64,000 nucleotides of DNA from Clostridium_AM sp964554365. GTDB taxonomy: Bacteria; Bacillota; Clostridia; Clostridiales; Clostridiaceae. The notes beneath the pieces are model-generated. The model ran no database searches, was not told where the DNA came from, and worked only from the letters and a program-made list of their open reading frames with translations. Below, piece by piece: positions 34,295 to 42,645 of this stretch. Position 1 is the first letter of the stretch, and each line of letters begins with the position of its first letter. Where the stretch lies: assembly GCA_964554365.1 (NCBI GenBank), contig CAZKOJ010000002.1, forward strand, positions 1-64,000. Reading direction: 5' to 3'. The translations under genes and the position numbers were made by a program.

Positions 34295-35671
34295 TTATTG
34301 GTTTGTATTTTCAGTATCATCTATAATTACTTTAGCTTTTTCTTTCAACACCTTAGTTATAAATAATAAATATATTACACCTATTACAAACCAAGTTCCA
34401 CCAAGCTTTACAGCATCTATGCTCATACCATACAAAACATATGCTATTATGCAAAACCCTATTGCTGGGAACAATAAATGCTTTATATAATTTTTTGATT
34501 TTTGTCTTATTATAAAATGGTTTATTACTGAAGCATGAAGCAATAGGAAAGCAAATAATGCTCCAAAGTTAACTAGAGTTGTCAAGAAAGCTATCTGATT
34601 TTCGAAAAAAATTCCTACTACTACAGAGATTAATGCAACAAATAAAGTACTCACATAGGGGGTTTTATACTTTGGATGTATTTTTGCAAGAGCTTTAGGA
34701 AGTTTTTTATCACGAGCCATAGAAAAAAGGACTCTAGATATTGCAGCCTGTGCAGCTAAAGCATTAGCAATTCCCCAAGAAAAAGCTGTTGCAAATATGG
34801 TGAGATTTTTCAGCCATTGTCCTCCAACCTTACCCGCAATAACATAGAAAGCTGTATCAAGGTTGTCAAAAACACTACCTCTACCTACATCACTAGCTAT
34901 CCAAGTTTGAATTATGAAAAGTACTCCAACAGATATAAGTGCTATAATAGTAGCTTTACCTACTACCTTACTGCCACCTTGTACTTCTTCTGAAAGAGTG
35001 GAGATGCCATCAAAACCAAGGAAACTAAGAACAGCTATAGATACTGCCCCCATAACTAATGGAAGGGAAAAAGTGCTTGAATCATATAAAGGTTTAATGG
35101 TAAAACCTTCTCCTGCACCATTAAAAAGAGCAACTATTCCTAGAACTATGAATATAGTTAATATTATAAGCTCTAAAATTAATATTACTTTGTTAGCTTT
35201 TGCAGTAAACTCCACACCTCGCACATTTATAAAAGTATTTATTATTATAAATGTAAATAACCAAACCCAAATAGGTATAGTGGGAAGTACAGCAGACATT
35301 GCAGCTGCACTAACGAGGTATAATAATGAAGGAACTAAAATATAATCAAGTAATATAGTCCAGCCAGCCATAAAACCTACATATTCATTAATTCCATGCT
35401 GTGCATAGGCATAAACAGATCCAGCTATAGGAAAAGCTTCTGACATTCTTGCATAACTAAAGGCTGTGAAAATCATACCACTCATACCTATTAGATAGGT
35501 CAAGGCAACCATGCCTTTTGAAGCATCATAAACATACCCAAAAACTCCAAAGGGAGCAATAGGAACCATAAAAATCATTCCATATATAACCAAATCCCAA
35601 AATGAAAGAGCTCGTTTAAGTTCTTGCTTGTAACCAAATGTTTCAATTGATGTATTAGGTGGATTCGACAT
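34295..35671 (-). CDS. APC-family amino acid/amine permease
   Basis: 458 residues, 12 predicted helices. The early FWDLVIYGMIFMVPIAPFG, GSVYAYAQHGINEYVGFMAG and FLGFDGISTLSEEVQGG segments are typical of APC transporters close to PuuP-like putrescine and amino-acid permeases. The ATG follows AAAGGAGGAAAAATT. It lies downstream of the amidase and GS-like genes on the same strand, 209 bases after the amidase stop. That gap is long enough for a separate promoter. It likely imports the amine or amino acid handled by the GS-like ligase. Confidence 0.9.
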   Translation of the reverse strand: MSNPPNTSIETFGYKQELKRALSFWDLVIYGMIFMVPIAPFGVFGYVYDASKGMVALTYLIGMSGMIFTAFSYARMSEAFPIAGSVYAYAQHGINEYVGFMAGWTILLDYILVPSLLYLVSAAAMSAVLPTIPIWVWLFTFIIINTFINVRGVEFTAKANKVILILELIILTIFIVLGIVALFNGAGEGFTIKPLYDSSTFSLPLVMGAVSIAVLSFLGFDGISTLSEEVQGGSKVVGKATIIALISVGVLFIIQTWIASDVGRGSVFDNLDTAFYVIAGKVGGQWLKNLTIFATAFSWGIANALAAQAAISRVLFSMARDKKLPKALAKIHPKYKTPYVSTLFVALISVVVGIFFENQIAFLTTLVNFGALFAFLLLHASVINHFIIRQKSKNYIKHLLFPAIGFCIIAYVLYGMSIDAVKLGGTWFVIGVIYLLFITKVLKEKAKVIIDDTENTNQ

Positions 35672-35880
35672 AATTTTTCCTCCTTTACATTTTTAAATTT
35701 TATTGTTGTAAATTATATTTTTAAGAAAAACTTGCTGTCTGTAAAATGTTAATTTGGTTTGTAGGGAAAATCCAAATTATTAAATAATGTAGGATAGTTA
35801 GGAGATTTATACCAGTATATAGTTGTCAACTTTTTTCTGCAGTTTATATTTTTTTAGTTACTTTATTTTCTGATATATAA

Positions 35881-36762
35881 TTAAAGTGAATCATAAATCC
35901 AAAGTGGTAGTTCAAAACGTGCTGTTTTTAGAGGATCAACTACTTGACTTATTTGAATGTTGCCACCTACACTCAAAAGTTGAATAGCTTCATGTATTGA
36001 CATACCTTTGTTTATCAATATATGAACCATATTTCTTGTAGCAATTTTCACTGCTTCATCCAGAGATTTATTTGAAGATATTGTGTATATAGCATTATTA
36101 GTAAGTACAACTGGTAATATCATTGGACTACCTTTGATTAAAGTAACCCTTGCTGTTACTTCTCCAGAAACCTCAATACCACATACTGAAACCTCACCAT
36201 CACCCATTGCAGCATGGAGATCCCCTAATGCTAAAAGAGCACCTGGAACTTCAACTGGTAGATATATTGTTGCTCCTATTCCAATTACCTTTGTATCCAT
36301 ATTTCCACCATGCAATCCTGGTGTTCCACAGGATATAGCTTCAGAAGCAGGCGCAGTACCAATTACGCCTATCATAGGATTTACTGGCAAACTGATTTTT
36401 TCTGAAAACTTAATCTTTCCATCTTGAATAGGTAGAATTTTAATTACGTTATTTTCAAGTAAATCTCCAATTACACCAAGTCCTGGACCAGTTACCATTA
36501 CACCAGTATCTCTTACCTTTATATCTTCAATTTTAACGGCAATAGTATCTCCTGGCTCTGCACCATTAATATACACAGGACCTGTGGCTGGATTAATTCT
36601 ATTCCAGTCTAATTGGTCAAATACCATATCTGAGCTTTTAATTTGATTTTCAAAACAGTCGCAAGTTTCAAAAATCATAGTACTGCCTGAGTCTACCTTT
36701 AGAGCAGGTAGATTATCAGGAGACATTGAGTATACTACTTGATTACTTTTAACTTTTAACAT
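35881..36762 (-). CDS. Acetamidase/formamidase family protein (FmdA_AmdA)
   Basis: 293 residues. VNPMIGVIGTAPASEAISCG, then PGLHGGNMDTKVIGIGATIY and ALGDLHAAMGDGEVSVCGIE, are hallmark FmdA_AmdA segments; the His/Asp-rich GDLHAAMGDGE is the presumed metal site. These enzymes hydrolyse formamide or acetamide to the acid and ammonia. The ATG follows AAGGGGGTAGCATAA. It begins 59 bases after the GS-like gene, probably one transcript from the sigma-54 promoter at 38211. Ammonia release next to an ATP-dependent ligase suggests nitrogen salvage. The exact amide is unknown. Confidence 0.92.
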   Translation of the reverse strand: MLKVKSNQVVYSMSPDNLPALKVDSGSTMIFETCDCFENQIKSSDMVFDQLDWNRINPATGPVYINGAEPGDTIAVKIEDIKVRDTGVMVTGPGLGVIGDLLENNVIKILPIQDGKIKFSEKISLPVNPMIGVIGTAPASEAISCGTPGLHGGNMDTKVIGIGATIYLPVEVPGALLALGDLHAAMGDGEVSVCGIEVSGEVTARVTLIKGSPMILPVVLTNNAIYTISSNKSLDEAVKIATRNMVHILINKGMSIHEAIQLLSVGGNIQISQVVDPLKTARFELPLWIYDSL

Positions 36763-36820
36763 TTATGCTACCCCCTTAAATTTTTATATATGTATACTTG
36801 CAAAATTTCGCAAGTAATTA

Positions 36821-38167
36821 CTAAATTAAGTCCATATATTGCTTATACTCCCAATCGGATATAAAACTATTGTAGCTTTCAATTTCTGATTTTCTTAATT
36901 TTATAAAGTTATTCATAAACTCTTCACCTAAAATATTATAATAAAAAGCATCATTTTCTAAATCTTTTATACCTTCCTCTAAAGATCTTGGAAGAGTTTC
37001 ATGGCCACCTTTATATGGATCTATACCAGTAGATGGCTCCAATGGTTCAATTTTGTTTAATATGCCATCCAAACCTGCGGCTAGAATTGCAGCTAAGGCT
37101 ATATAGGGGTTGGTATCTGAACCTGGAAGTCTATTTTCAATATGTGTATTTTTTCCTCTACTAGATGGAATACGAATCATAACACCTCTATGCTCAAATC
37201 CCCAGCTTACTGTAGTAGGAGCAAAAGTATATGGCTGTAAGCGTTTATAACTATTTATAGAAGAGTTAGCAAGTGCACAAAGTGGTCGAGCGTGCTTTAG
37301 TTGCCCACCTATAAAGTGTCTACACATTTCGGCTATACCATTACTATCATTACTATCCTGTAGAAGGTTGTTTTCCTTAGAATCATATAAGGAAAGATGA
37401 ATGTGTGCACCACTACCACTTTGATTAGCAATTGGCTTTGCCATAAAAGTAGCAGAATATCCAAGCTGAGAAATTATTTGTTTGATGCTTGTCCTGTAAT
37501 AAAACGCCATATCTGCCATCTCTATTCCCCAAAAAGGCGAGTTAGTGATTTCAAACTGTCCAGAAGCATATTCAGTATTAGCAACCTCTGGACCTGCCCC
37601 TATAGCAGCAAGATTCAACATAACTGCAGAAATTATTTCTTCTAAAGAACTTTGACATACTTCTGACAAGGGATTTAACCCATTCCATAGAGGTTCTATG
37701 CCGCTACCATCCGAATTTTTTTTGAAAACAAAGAATTCGTATTCAAAAGCACCCTTGATTTTAATACCTAGCTGCTCATATTTTTTTAATATGTTTCTTA
37801 ACACATATCTTGGTGAGTGTTTGACTGGGTTTCCATTTATATCGAATATGTCAGCAATAACCCTAGCTGTGCCCGAGGCATAAGGAACTAAGCTAAAAGT
37901 AGAAAGGTCAGGACGAGTGATCCAGCTTGGATAACCTCCTTCAAAGCCTTCTCCAGCTTCACATACTAGCTTTGATGATGTATCCAAAGAAAAAAGTGTT
38001 GACGGGTATGATATGCCATTGTAAATTACGTTGTCTAAAAAATTTCTAGCAGAAACAAATCTTGATCGTTGTATATTAGCATTATCATGAAGACATACTC
38101 TGACAGTATGGACTTGATTTTCAAGTATAGTTTGACGTATATGACTATTCCAATCTTCATTCAGCAT
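36821..38167 (-). CDS. Glutamine-synthetase-like ligase (PuuA/GlnA3-like)
   Basis: 448 residues from the ATG at 38167 (AAAGGATGTTTTTT); another ATG three codons earlier overlaps the ribosome site. GS landmarks are present: EYEFFVF (first metal Glu), NQSGSGAHIHLSL, NSSINSYKRLQPYTFAPTTVSW (the usual form is NPxxNSYKRL) and NRLPGSDTNPYIALAA. The N-terminal beta-grasp part is divergent from true GlnA. This points to the gamma-glutamyl-amine ligase branch, which attaches glutamate to an amine. Context supports that: an APC permease, an amidase and sigma-54 control. A true glutamine synthetase role cannot be excluded. Confidence 0.9.
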   Translation of the reverse strand: MLNEDWNSHIRQTILENQVHTVRVCLHDNANIQRSRFVSARNFLDNVIYNGISYPSTLFSLDTSSKLVCEAGEGFEGGYPSWITRPDLSTFSLVPYASGTARVIADIFDINGNPVKHSPRYVLRNILKKYEQLGIKIKGAFEYEFFVFKKNSDGSGIEPLWNGLNPLSEVCQSSLEEIISAVMLNLAAIGAGPEVANTEYASGQFEITNSPFWGIEMADMAFYYRTSIKQIISQLGYSATFMAKPIANQSGSGAHIHLSLYDSKENNLLQDSNDSNGIAEMCRHFIGGQLKHARPLCALANSSINSYKRLQPYTFAPTTVSWGFEHRGVMIRIPSSRGKNTHIENRLPGSDTNPYIALAAILAAGLDGILNKIEPLEPSTGIDPYKGGHETLPRSLEEGIKDLENDAFYYNILGEEFMNNFIKLRKSEIESYNSFISDWEYKQYMDLI

Positions 38168-38210
38168 AAAAAACATCCTTTCAAAACAAAATAGTAATGC
38201 TTTATATTAG

Positions 38211-38225
38211 AGCAAATTTTATGCC
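38211..38225 (-). promoter_or_regulatory. Sigma-54 promoter of GS-like operon
   Basis: On the minus strand TGGCATA, four bases (AAAT), TTGC, preceded by TT. It lies 44 bases upstream of the GS-like ATG and matches the -24/-12 consensus at the invariant GG and GC. Confidence 0.78.
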
Positions 38226-38293
38226 AAAGTAGTTTTAAGGATAATATGCTGAAAACTCAAGCATATAAAGGCTTTTAATTGATAAATTTAATA

Positions 38294-38330
38294 AAAATGG
38301 TTCAAAAGTGAAAAATTGTGGTTTGTAATT
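38294..38330. promoter_or_regulatory. Candidate enhancer (UAS) of GS-like operon
   Basis: Ungapped 30 of 37 match to the region upstream of the sensorless sigma-54 activator gene (30740-30776). It lies 69-105 bases upstream of the -24 element, the normal distance for an enhancer-binding protein site. Confidence 0.5.
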
Positions 38331-38370
38331 GAAAGAGCTAAGAAACTTGTAGGGATTAAGTTATTGATAA

Positions 38371-38401
38371 GAAAAAACCGTACTGTCTAAAATCAGTACG
38401 G
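38371..38401 (-). terminator. Terminator before GS-like promoter region
   Basis: Perfect CCGTACTG/CAGTACGG stem followed by TTTTTTC on the minus strand. It ends transcripts from 38459-38692 and shields the sigma-54 promoter. Confidence 0.88.
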
Positions 38402-38458
38402 TAATACACTATATTAAACCTTATAATTAATTAATATATATTAAAAACTTTGTTTTCT

Positions 38459-38692
38459 TTATAAAACTTTATTTACAGTAAAATTTTCAGGAATGTTAAC
38501 TTTCACAAAAATAAACTTAAGGTATTTTATCAAAACATATGTAACAATTAACAGGGTTAATATTTCTTGAAATCCAATCAAATATTTCAAAGGATATATT
38601 GGTCTTCCGATTTTAATCAAAAACCCATTGGTTTGTTTCATAGCAACTGCACTAATTGCTATTGGCAATAAGCATATGTGTATTACCTCCAA
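38459..38692 (-). CDS. Short hydrophobic protein, unknown (start doubtful)
   Basis: 77 residues with one or two hydrophobic segments (about 1-18 and 40-68) and the motif NGFLIKIGRPIYPLKYLIGF. The TTG start overlaps its only GGAGG. The correctly spaced ATG (38673) is in another frame and stops after seven codons. Either translation uses the TTG, or a two-base change has broken an ATG-started gene. I do not recognise the family. Confidence 0.45.
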   Translation of the reverse strand: MEVIHICLLPIAISAVAMKQTNGFLIKIGRPIYPLKYLIGFQEILTLLIVTYVLIKYLKFIFVKVNIPENFTVNKVL

Positions 38693-38722
38693 TTTTTAAT
38701 TATTCAATCTAATATATATATT

Positions 38723-39274
38723 CTAGGAATCACTTGATATATAGTCTTCCTGTATTAGCCAGTTAACAGCTTCAAGAATATTTTCAGCTATATAATCAGG
38801 TTTATATTCATTCCATTTACCTCTGTACTTCAATACATCATCATTACCAGCACCAGTTAGAACTAAAATTTTAATTGAACCTACAGTTGCAGCTGATAAC
38901 ATATCACTCCATCTATCTCCAATTACTACACATTGATGTAAATTTAAATTATTTTTAATTGCTGCTCTCTCTAACAATCCTGTTCTAGGTTTCCTGCAGT
39001 TGCATTTCTCATTTTCACCATGTGGGCATATAAAAACCTCATCAAATCCAAAGGTACTAAGTTCCTTTACGAACGCTTCTATACTTGCCTCACCTCTTGA
39101 AACTCCTGGTTGATTAGTAAAAGAAAAAATTTTAACTCCTCTTTCTTTTAGTATATTTATTGCTTCCTTAGCAAATGGAAATAATTCAAATTCACCTGGA
39201 TAAACTACATCCTCAGTACCCCCTATAGTTCCATCTCTATCTATGAAAACAGCCTGTACTTTTTCTTTCATCAT
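38723..39274 (-). CDS. HAD-IIIA phosphatase (GmhB-like)
   Basis: 183 residues. Catalytic FIDRDGTIGG (nucleophile Asp12, acid/base Asp14), SFTNQPGVSRG, the zinc-binding set CPHGENEKCNCRKP, and GDRWSDMLSA (motif IV). These features define the D-glycero-manno-heptose-1,7-bisphosphate or histidinol-phosphate phosphatase group. The TEDVVYPGEFELFPFAKEAI segment is typical. It is not in a heptose or histidine operon, so the substrate is open. The ATG follows AGGGGAGAATA. Confidence 0.88.
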   Translation of the reverse strand: MMKEKVQAVFIDRDGTIGGTEDVVYPGEFELFPFAKEAINILKERGVKIFSFTNQPGVSRGEASIEAFVKELSTFGFDEVFICPHGENEKCNCRKPRTGLLERAAIKNNLNLHQCVVIGDRWSDMLSAATVGSIKILVLTGAGNDDVLKYRGKWNEYKPDYIAENILEAVNWLIQEDYISSDS

Positions 39275-39366
39275 TATTCTCCCCTAAGCTATTATTTCTG
39301 ATTTTATCCAATTAGCTTTATTGACACTTAAAAATAATATTGGTATATACCTATTTAATTAAACTT

Positions 39367-39555
39367 TTATAATTTATATCCTAGTTTATCAAATAAATAA
39401 AGTAATATAGCATATAATATAAAGAAATTTATGCCAAACAAAAATATTTCTCCAATGGAATATGCACCATTCTGAGTGAAATTAACTAGTATTGCTAATA
39501 TTATAGCTACTAATGTTGCATATAAATCCTTAAAAACCAATGTTTTCCTTTTCAA
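39367..39555 (-). CDS. Small two-helix membrane protein, unknown
   Basis: 62 residues with two membrane helices (about 10-28 and 34-55). The TTG start follows TAGGAGGACATATAT. Monocistronic. The family is not recognised. Confidence 0.6.
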   Translation of the reverse strand: MKRKTLVFKDLYATLVAIILAILVNFTQNGAYSIGEIFLFGINFFILYAILLYLFDKLGYKL

Positions 39556-39669
39556 ATATATGTCCTCCTATATTATAAATTCATAAGTAGCACCTTTATT
39601 TTCATTAAATACACAATATGTTGCGAAGTTGTATCATATGAAGATTATATATTTAACTTCTCTGAAAAT

Positions 39670-40116
39670 TTAATTCTTTTTTAAAACCCTTGTAACTTTT
39701 ACAATCAAATTAGAATCTTTCAATGTTTTTATTAAATTATAATTACCACTTATATAATCTTTAATTTGTTCTTTTCTATGAGGAACCATGAAAAAAGGTA
39801 ATGCATTCAATTTAAACCATTTTACTTTACTTGTTTCATCTCCATTTTTAATTTCTTGTCCACCAACAACTTTTCCTAAAAATATATGCTGAATATCATT
39901 AAAGTGTAGTCTGTGATACTCACCTGTTTTTTCATAAGCATTTATTATATATCCTGTTTCTTCAATCGCTTCTCTTACCACACAATCAGTTGGAGTTTCA
40001 TAAGTATCCACCCTACCTCCTGGTAAATCCCATATTGGAATATCTTTTCTTTTAACAAGTAAAACTCTATTTTTATTTTCATTAAGTATTATGGCAAATG
40101 CACCTTGTGTAATCAT
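39670..40116 (-). CDS. Nudix hydrolase
   Basis: 148 residues from the ATG at 40116 (GTAGGTGGTATATTT before it). The complete Nudix box GGRVDTYETPTDCVVREAIE plus ETGY carries the metal-binding REXXEE core. It cleaves a nucleoside diphosphate linked to another moiety, such as an oxidised nucleotide or a sugar nucleotide. The frame is open 12 codons further upstream, but the ribosome site favours the shorter form. Its leader is duplicated at 25170-25256. Confidence 0.9.
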   Translation of the reverse strand: MITQGAFAIILNENKNRVLLVKRKDIPIWDLPGGRVDTYETPTDCVVREAIEETGYIINAYEKTGEYHRLHFNDIQHIFLGKVVGGQEIKNGDETSKVKWFKLNALPFFMVPHRKEQIKDYISGNYNLIKTLKDSNLIVKVTRVLKKN

Positions 40117-40117
40117 A

Positions 40118-40197
40118 AATATACCACCTACTTTGAAATTAATGTTACTCATATATCCAATTATAATATATTCTACTAATAACTGTCTAACACTTTC
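40118..40197 (-). repeat. Nudix gene leader, shared with 25170-25256
   Basis: Closely matches the region before the decayed deformylase gene, including TTATAATTGGATATAT and TGTTAGACA on the minus strand. It probably contains the promoter of the Nudix gene. Confidence 0.55.
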
Positions 40198-40245
40198 CTA
40201 TTATTTATAGTGCTAAACTAAGCCCATTAGATTTTTAGCGTAAAC

Positions 40246-40283
40246 AAAATAAAAGAAGAGCCCTCATCATCTGAGGATTCTCC
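40246..40283 (-). terminator. Terminator after decayed ATPase gene
   Basis: GAGAATCCTCA and TGAGGGCTC pair imperfectly around GATGA, followed by TTCTTTTATTT on the minus strand. Confidence 0.65.
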
Positions 40284-40711
40284 TTATTTACTATTTATAA
40301 ACCATTTTTCAATATTATTTTGTAATTTTGAAACTAAATAATTATATATTCTTTGTTCAAACGCCCTATTACTTACACTTACGCTCCCTGAATTGTCTTT
40401 TAAAATTCCATATATATATCCTATTTCAATTAAAGGATTATCTATATTAAATATTTTTTCTTCACCATTCATAATAATATCATATATATAATTATTTAAA
40501 TCCTTGTTATTTTCTAGGTTTTTCTTTAAATCATCAAAGAGAGTATTATTTTCTTTCAGAATCTCTTTTACTGCTACCTCTATATCTTCTTCTATCCAGT
40601 TTCTTTTGTTATCTATAATTATTTTTCAATCTTGTCTAATTTGCTATCTATGTTAACCATATAATTTTTACCTTTTATACAAGTTCCTGTTGTATTAAAC
40701 CTTTTTATCAT
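40284..40711 (-). pseudogene. AAA-like ATPase gene with the middle deleted
   Basis: From an ATG at 40711 (after AAGGGGATATTATAG) the frame reads RFNTTGTCIKGKNYMVNIDS and then SKLDKIEK before a stop. FNTTGTCIPxxHYMVNI is the N-terminal signature of a clostridial AAA-like/STAND ATPase family. A second frame then encodes the C-terminus (WIEEDIEVAVKEILKEN, GYIYGILKDNSG, SNRAFEQRIYNYLV). The Walker A, Walker B and sensor regions, roughly 350 residues, are missing. Non-functional. The family recognition is from memory. Confidence 0.7.
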
Positions 40712-40811
40712 CTATAATATCCCCTTTTTTTATCCTTCAATAGCTCATTACTCTAACCTTTTAACTTAAATATAATTATACCAATATTGTTAGTATAAAC
40801 AATTTATAAAA

Positions 40812-41249
40812 TTAATTTCGCTTGTCATAATAAAAATAACTACTTATTTCAACAATTATCATAATTGTTGGAATAATACCTATACCAATAAAAATGCCAC
40901 CCCACACATTATTCTTTGTTACTCCCAATGCAATTGCAGATAGTATTGTAATAGTAGCACAAATAAAAAATGTAATATTAAAAGCACTGCTTTTTGATTT
41001 CATAGTAATTAAATTTTCTCGTTCATCATCATTTTGCTCATCTTCTTTTGTACACTTATTGCTTAAACTTCTATATACTTCTGTCACTCCAAATAGAATA
41101 CAAAAAGTATCTATTATAATATACTTGATAATTCTTAGGACATCTAAATTATTAAAATGGGTAATTGTACCTGGAATGCTAATTGCCGCTAATAATAAAA
41201 ATACTATACCACTCCAAAATTTCTTTTTATTATATATTTTTTTCTTCAT
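40812..41249 (-). CDS. Membrane protein of the Xre-linked DUF2178-like type
   Basis: 145 residues with four hydrophobic segments (about 13-31, 38-58, 88-110 and 114-135). A central NDDERENLITMKSKSSAF stretch matches the DERxxxIxxKA motif of DUF2178/DUF3796-like proteins. Its start overlaps the Xre gene by 20 bases, a common two-gene arrangement in Firmicutes. The role is unknown; co-regulation with its Xre partner is likely. Confidence 0.75.
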   Translation of the reverse strand: MKKKIYNKKKFWSGIVFLLLAAISIPGTITHFNNLDVLRIIKYIIIDTFCILFGVTEVYRSLSNKCTKEDEQNDDERENLITMKSKSSAFNITFFICATITILSAIALGVTKNNVWGGIFIGIGIIPTIMIIVEISSYFYYDKRN

Positions 41250-41451
41250 TTTCTAAATTCTCCTTTAAACAATATAAATCTTCAATAGTGGTATTAAAAA
41301 CGCAAGCTATCTTATATGCCAGCATAATTGACGGATTGTACTGTCCTTTCTCAAGTGAAATAATCGTTCTTGAGGAAACAAAAACTAAATCGGCAAGCTG
41401 CTGTTGTGTCATACTTGCTTCTGTTCGCAATTTTTTTACTCTATTTTCCAC
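41230..41451 (-). CDS. Xre-family HTH regulator
   Basis: 73 residues: MTQQQLADLVFVSSRTIISL is the helix-turn-helix, followed by GQYNPSIMLAYKIACVFNTT. A GTG start follows GGAGGTACATAA. It pairs with the membrane protein at 40812, and a palindrome at 41479 suggests autoregulation. Confidence 0.9.
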   Translation of the reverse strand: MENRVKKLRTEASMTQQQLADLVFVSSRTIISLEKGQYNPSIMLAYKIACVFNTTIEDLYCLKENLENEEKNI

Positions 41452-41478
41452 TTATGTACCTCCAAATAACATGAAACA

Positions 41479-41494
41479 AACTTCATATGAAGTT
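41479..41494. promoter_or_regulatory. Probable Xre operator
   Basis: Perfect palindrome AACTTCAT/ATGAAGTT, with a further AACTTCATG just beside it and an ATGAA before it. A TATAATG lies upstream on the minus strand. It fits an autoregulatory site about 30 bases before the Xre start. Confidence 0.65.
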
Positions 41495-41530
41495 AACTTC
41501 ATGTTATCATTATATAAAAATCTTGTCAAT

Positions 41531-41569
41531 AAAAAAGTAACAGAAAGTTGTTTTAACAACTTCCTGTTA
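41531..41569 (-). terminator. Terminator after degV and small frame
   Basis: TAACAGGAAGTTGTT and AACAACTTTCTGTTA form a long stem with one mismatch, followed by CTTTTTTATT on the minus strand. Confidence 0.88.
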
Positions 41570-41571
41570 TA

Positions 41572-41670
41572 TTAATTACAACAAGAATTATCTATTGCAA
41601 AAATATCTCCATCAAGTGGATATTCTGTCATTCCTGTACTGCAACTTCCATTAAATCCTCGGTCTAACAT
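41572..41670 (-). CDS. Possible 32-residue Cys-containing peptide
   Basis: A frame from ATG 41670 to a stop at 41572, immediately before the terminator. It has three Cys (NGSCSTG and NSCCN). The ribosome site is weak (GACGGTG). It could be a small protein co-transcribed with degV or the tail of a lost gene. Confidence 0.3.
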   Translation of the reverse strand: MLDRGFNGSCSTGMTEYPLDGDIFAIDNSCCN

Positions 41671-41710
41671 AAGTTAAACACCGTCATGAGAAATTTAAAT
41701 ATAATTTTGA

Positions 41711-42568
41711 TTACCTCATATTTCTTTCTGTATAATACGCAATAGCAATTGTACCAGGCCCAACATGTGTTCCAATAACTGGTCCTATTGAACATATTCC
41801 AATTTTAATTTTTAGTTTTTCTTCTAATTCTTTTACAAGTTCCAGTGCCTCACCATAAGCATGAATATGATGCACTATAACTTCTCCTAATCCATATTCT
41901 TCAATATCATGAAACATTTTGTCGATCATGGTAATTACTGCTTTTTTCTTTGTCCTAACCTTTGTTAAAATTGTTGTTACCCCATTTTCTACAGTTAAAA
42001 TAGGAATAATCTTTAAAAAGTTACCAATTAAAGCACTTGCTCTACCAATTCTTCCACCTTTTTTAAGATATTCAAGTGTATCTGGAACAAATAGAAATCT
42101 ACTTCTTTTTATATTCTCTTGTGCTACTTCTTTAATTTGATCTAAATTTTTACCTTCTAATGCCGCCCTTGCTGCTACAATTACTGAAAAACCAAGTTGC
42201 ATACAATTTGAAGTAGAATCTACTATTTCTATTTCAGCATTTTTATATACCTCTAAAATCATTTTTTTTACCATATGTGCAGTGGAATATGTACCACTCA
42301 TATGTGACGATATAAAAATACAAAGAATAGAATCTCCATTTTGAACTATCTTCTCCATCTCATTGTATAGTTCCTGTACAGAAGGTTGTGAAGAAGTTGG
42401 TATACCCTTTTTTTCCATCATTTTATAAAAAACTTCATTATCTATGTCTATTTCTTTAAAACTCTCCTTTTCAAATATGACATTTAAAGAAACTACTTTT
42501 ATATCTAATTGACTTTCAATATTCTTCTCTATATAACTTGTACTATCTGTTAAAATCTTTACTGACAT
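41711..42568 (-). CDS. DegV-family fatty-acid-binding protein
   Basis: 285 residues. SVKILTDSTSYIEKNI, SQPSVQEL, FISSHMSGTYSTA, VDSTSNCMQLGF and FVPDTLEYLKKGGRIGRASA are the DegV landmarks, covering the lipid-binding Ser/Thr and the GGRI loop. DegV/FakB proteins present fatty acids to the FakA kinase. No fakA is nearby, as is usual for extra DegV copies. The ATG follows GAGAGGGGATAATGTA. Confidence 0.93.
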   Translation of the reverse strand: MSVKILTDSTSYIEKNIESQLDIKVVSLNVIFEKESFKEIDIDNEVFYKMMEKKGIPTSSQPSVQELYNEMEKIVQNGDSILCIFISSHMSGTYSTAHMVKKMILEVYKNAEIEIVDSTSNCMQLGFSVIVAARAALEGKNLDQIKEVAQENIKRSRFLFVPDTLEYLKKGGRIGRASALIGNFLKIIPILTVENGVTTILTKVRTKKKAVITMIDKMFHDIEEYGLGEVIVHHIHAYGEALELVKELEEKLKIKIGICSIGPVIGTHVGPGTIAIAYYTERNMR

Positions 42569-42645
42569 TACATTATCCCCTCTCTGCTCATCTCGTGTAT
42601 ATCATCATAATCGTTCTCATAGTATGCTGGTTTTATTATAGCATA

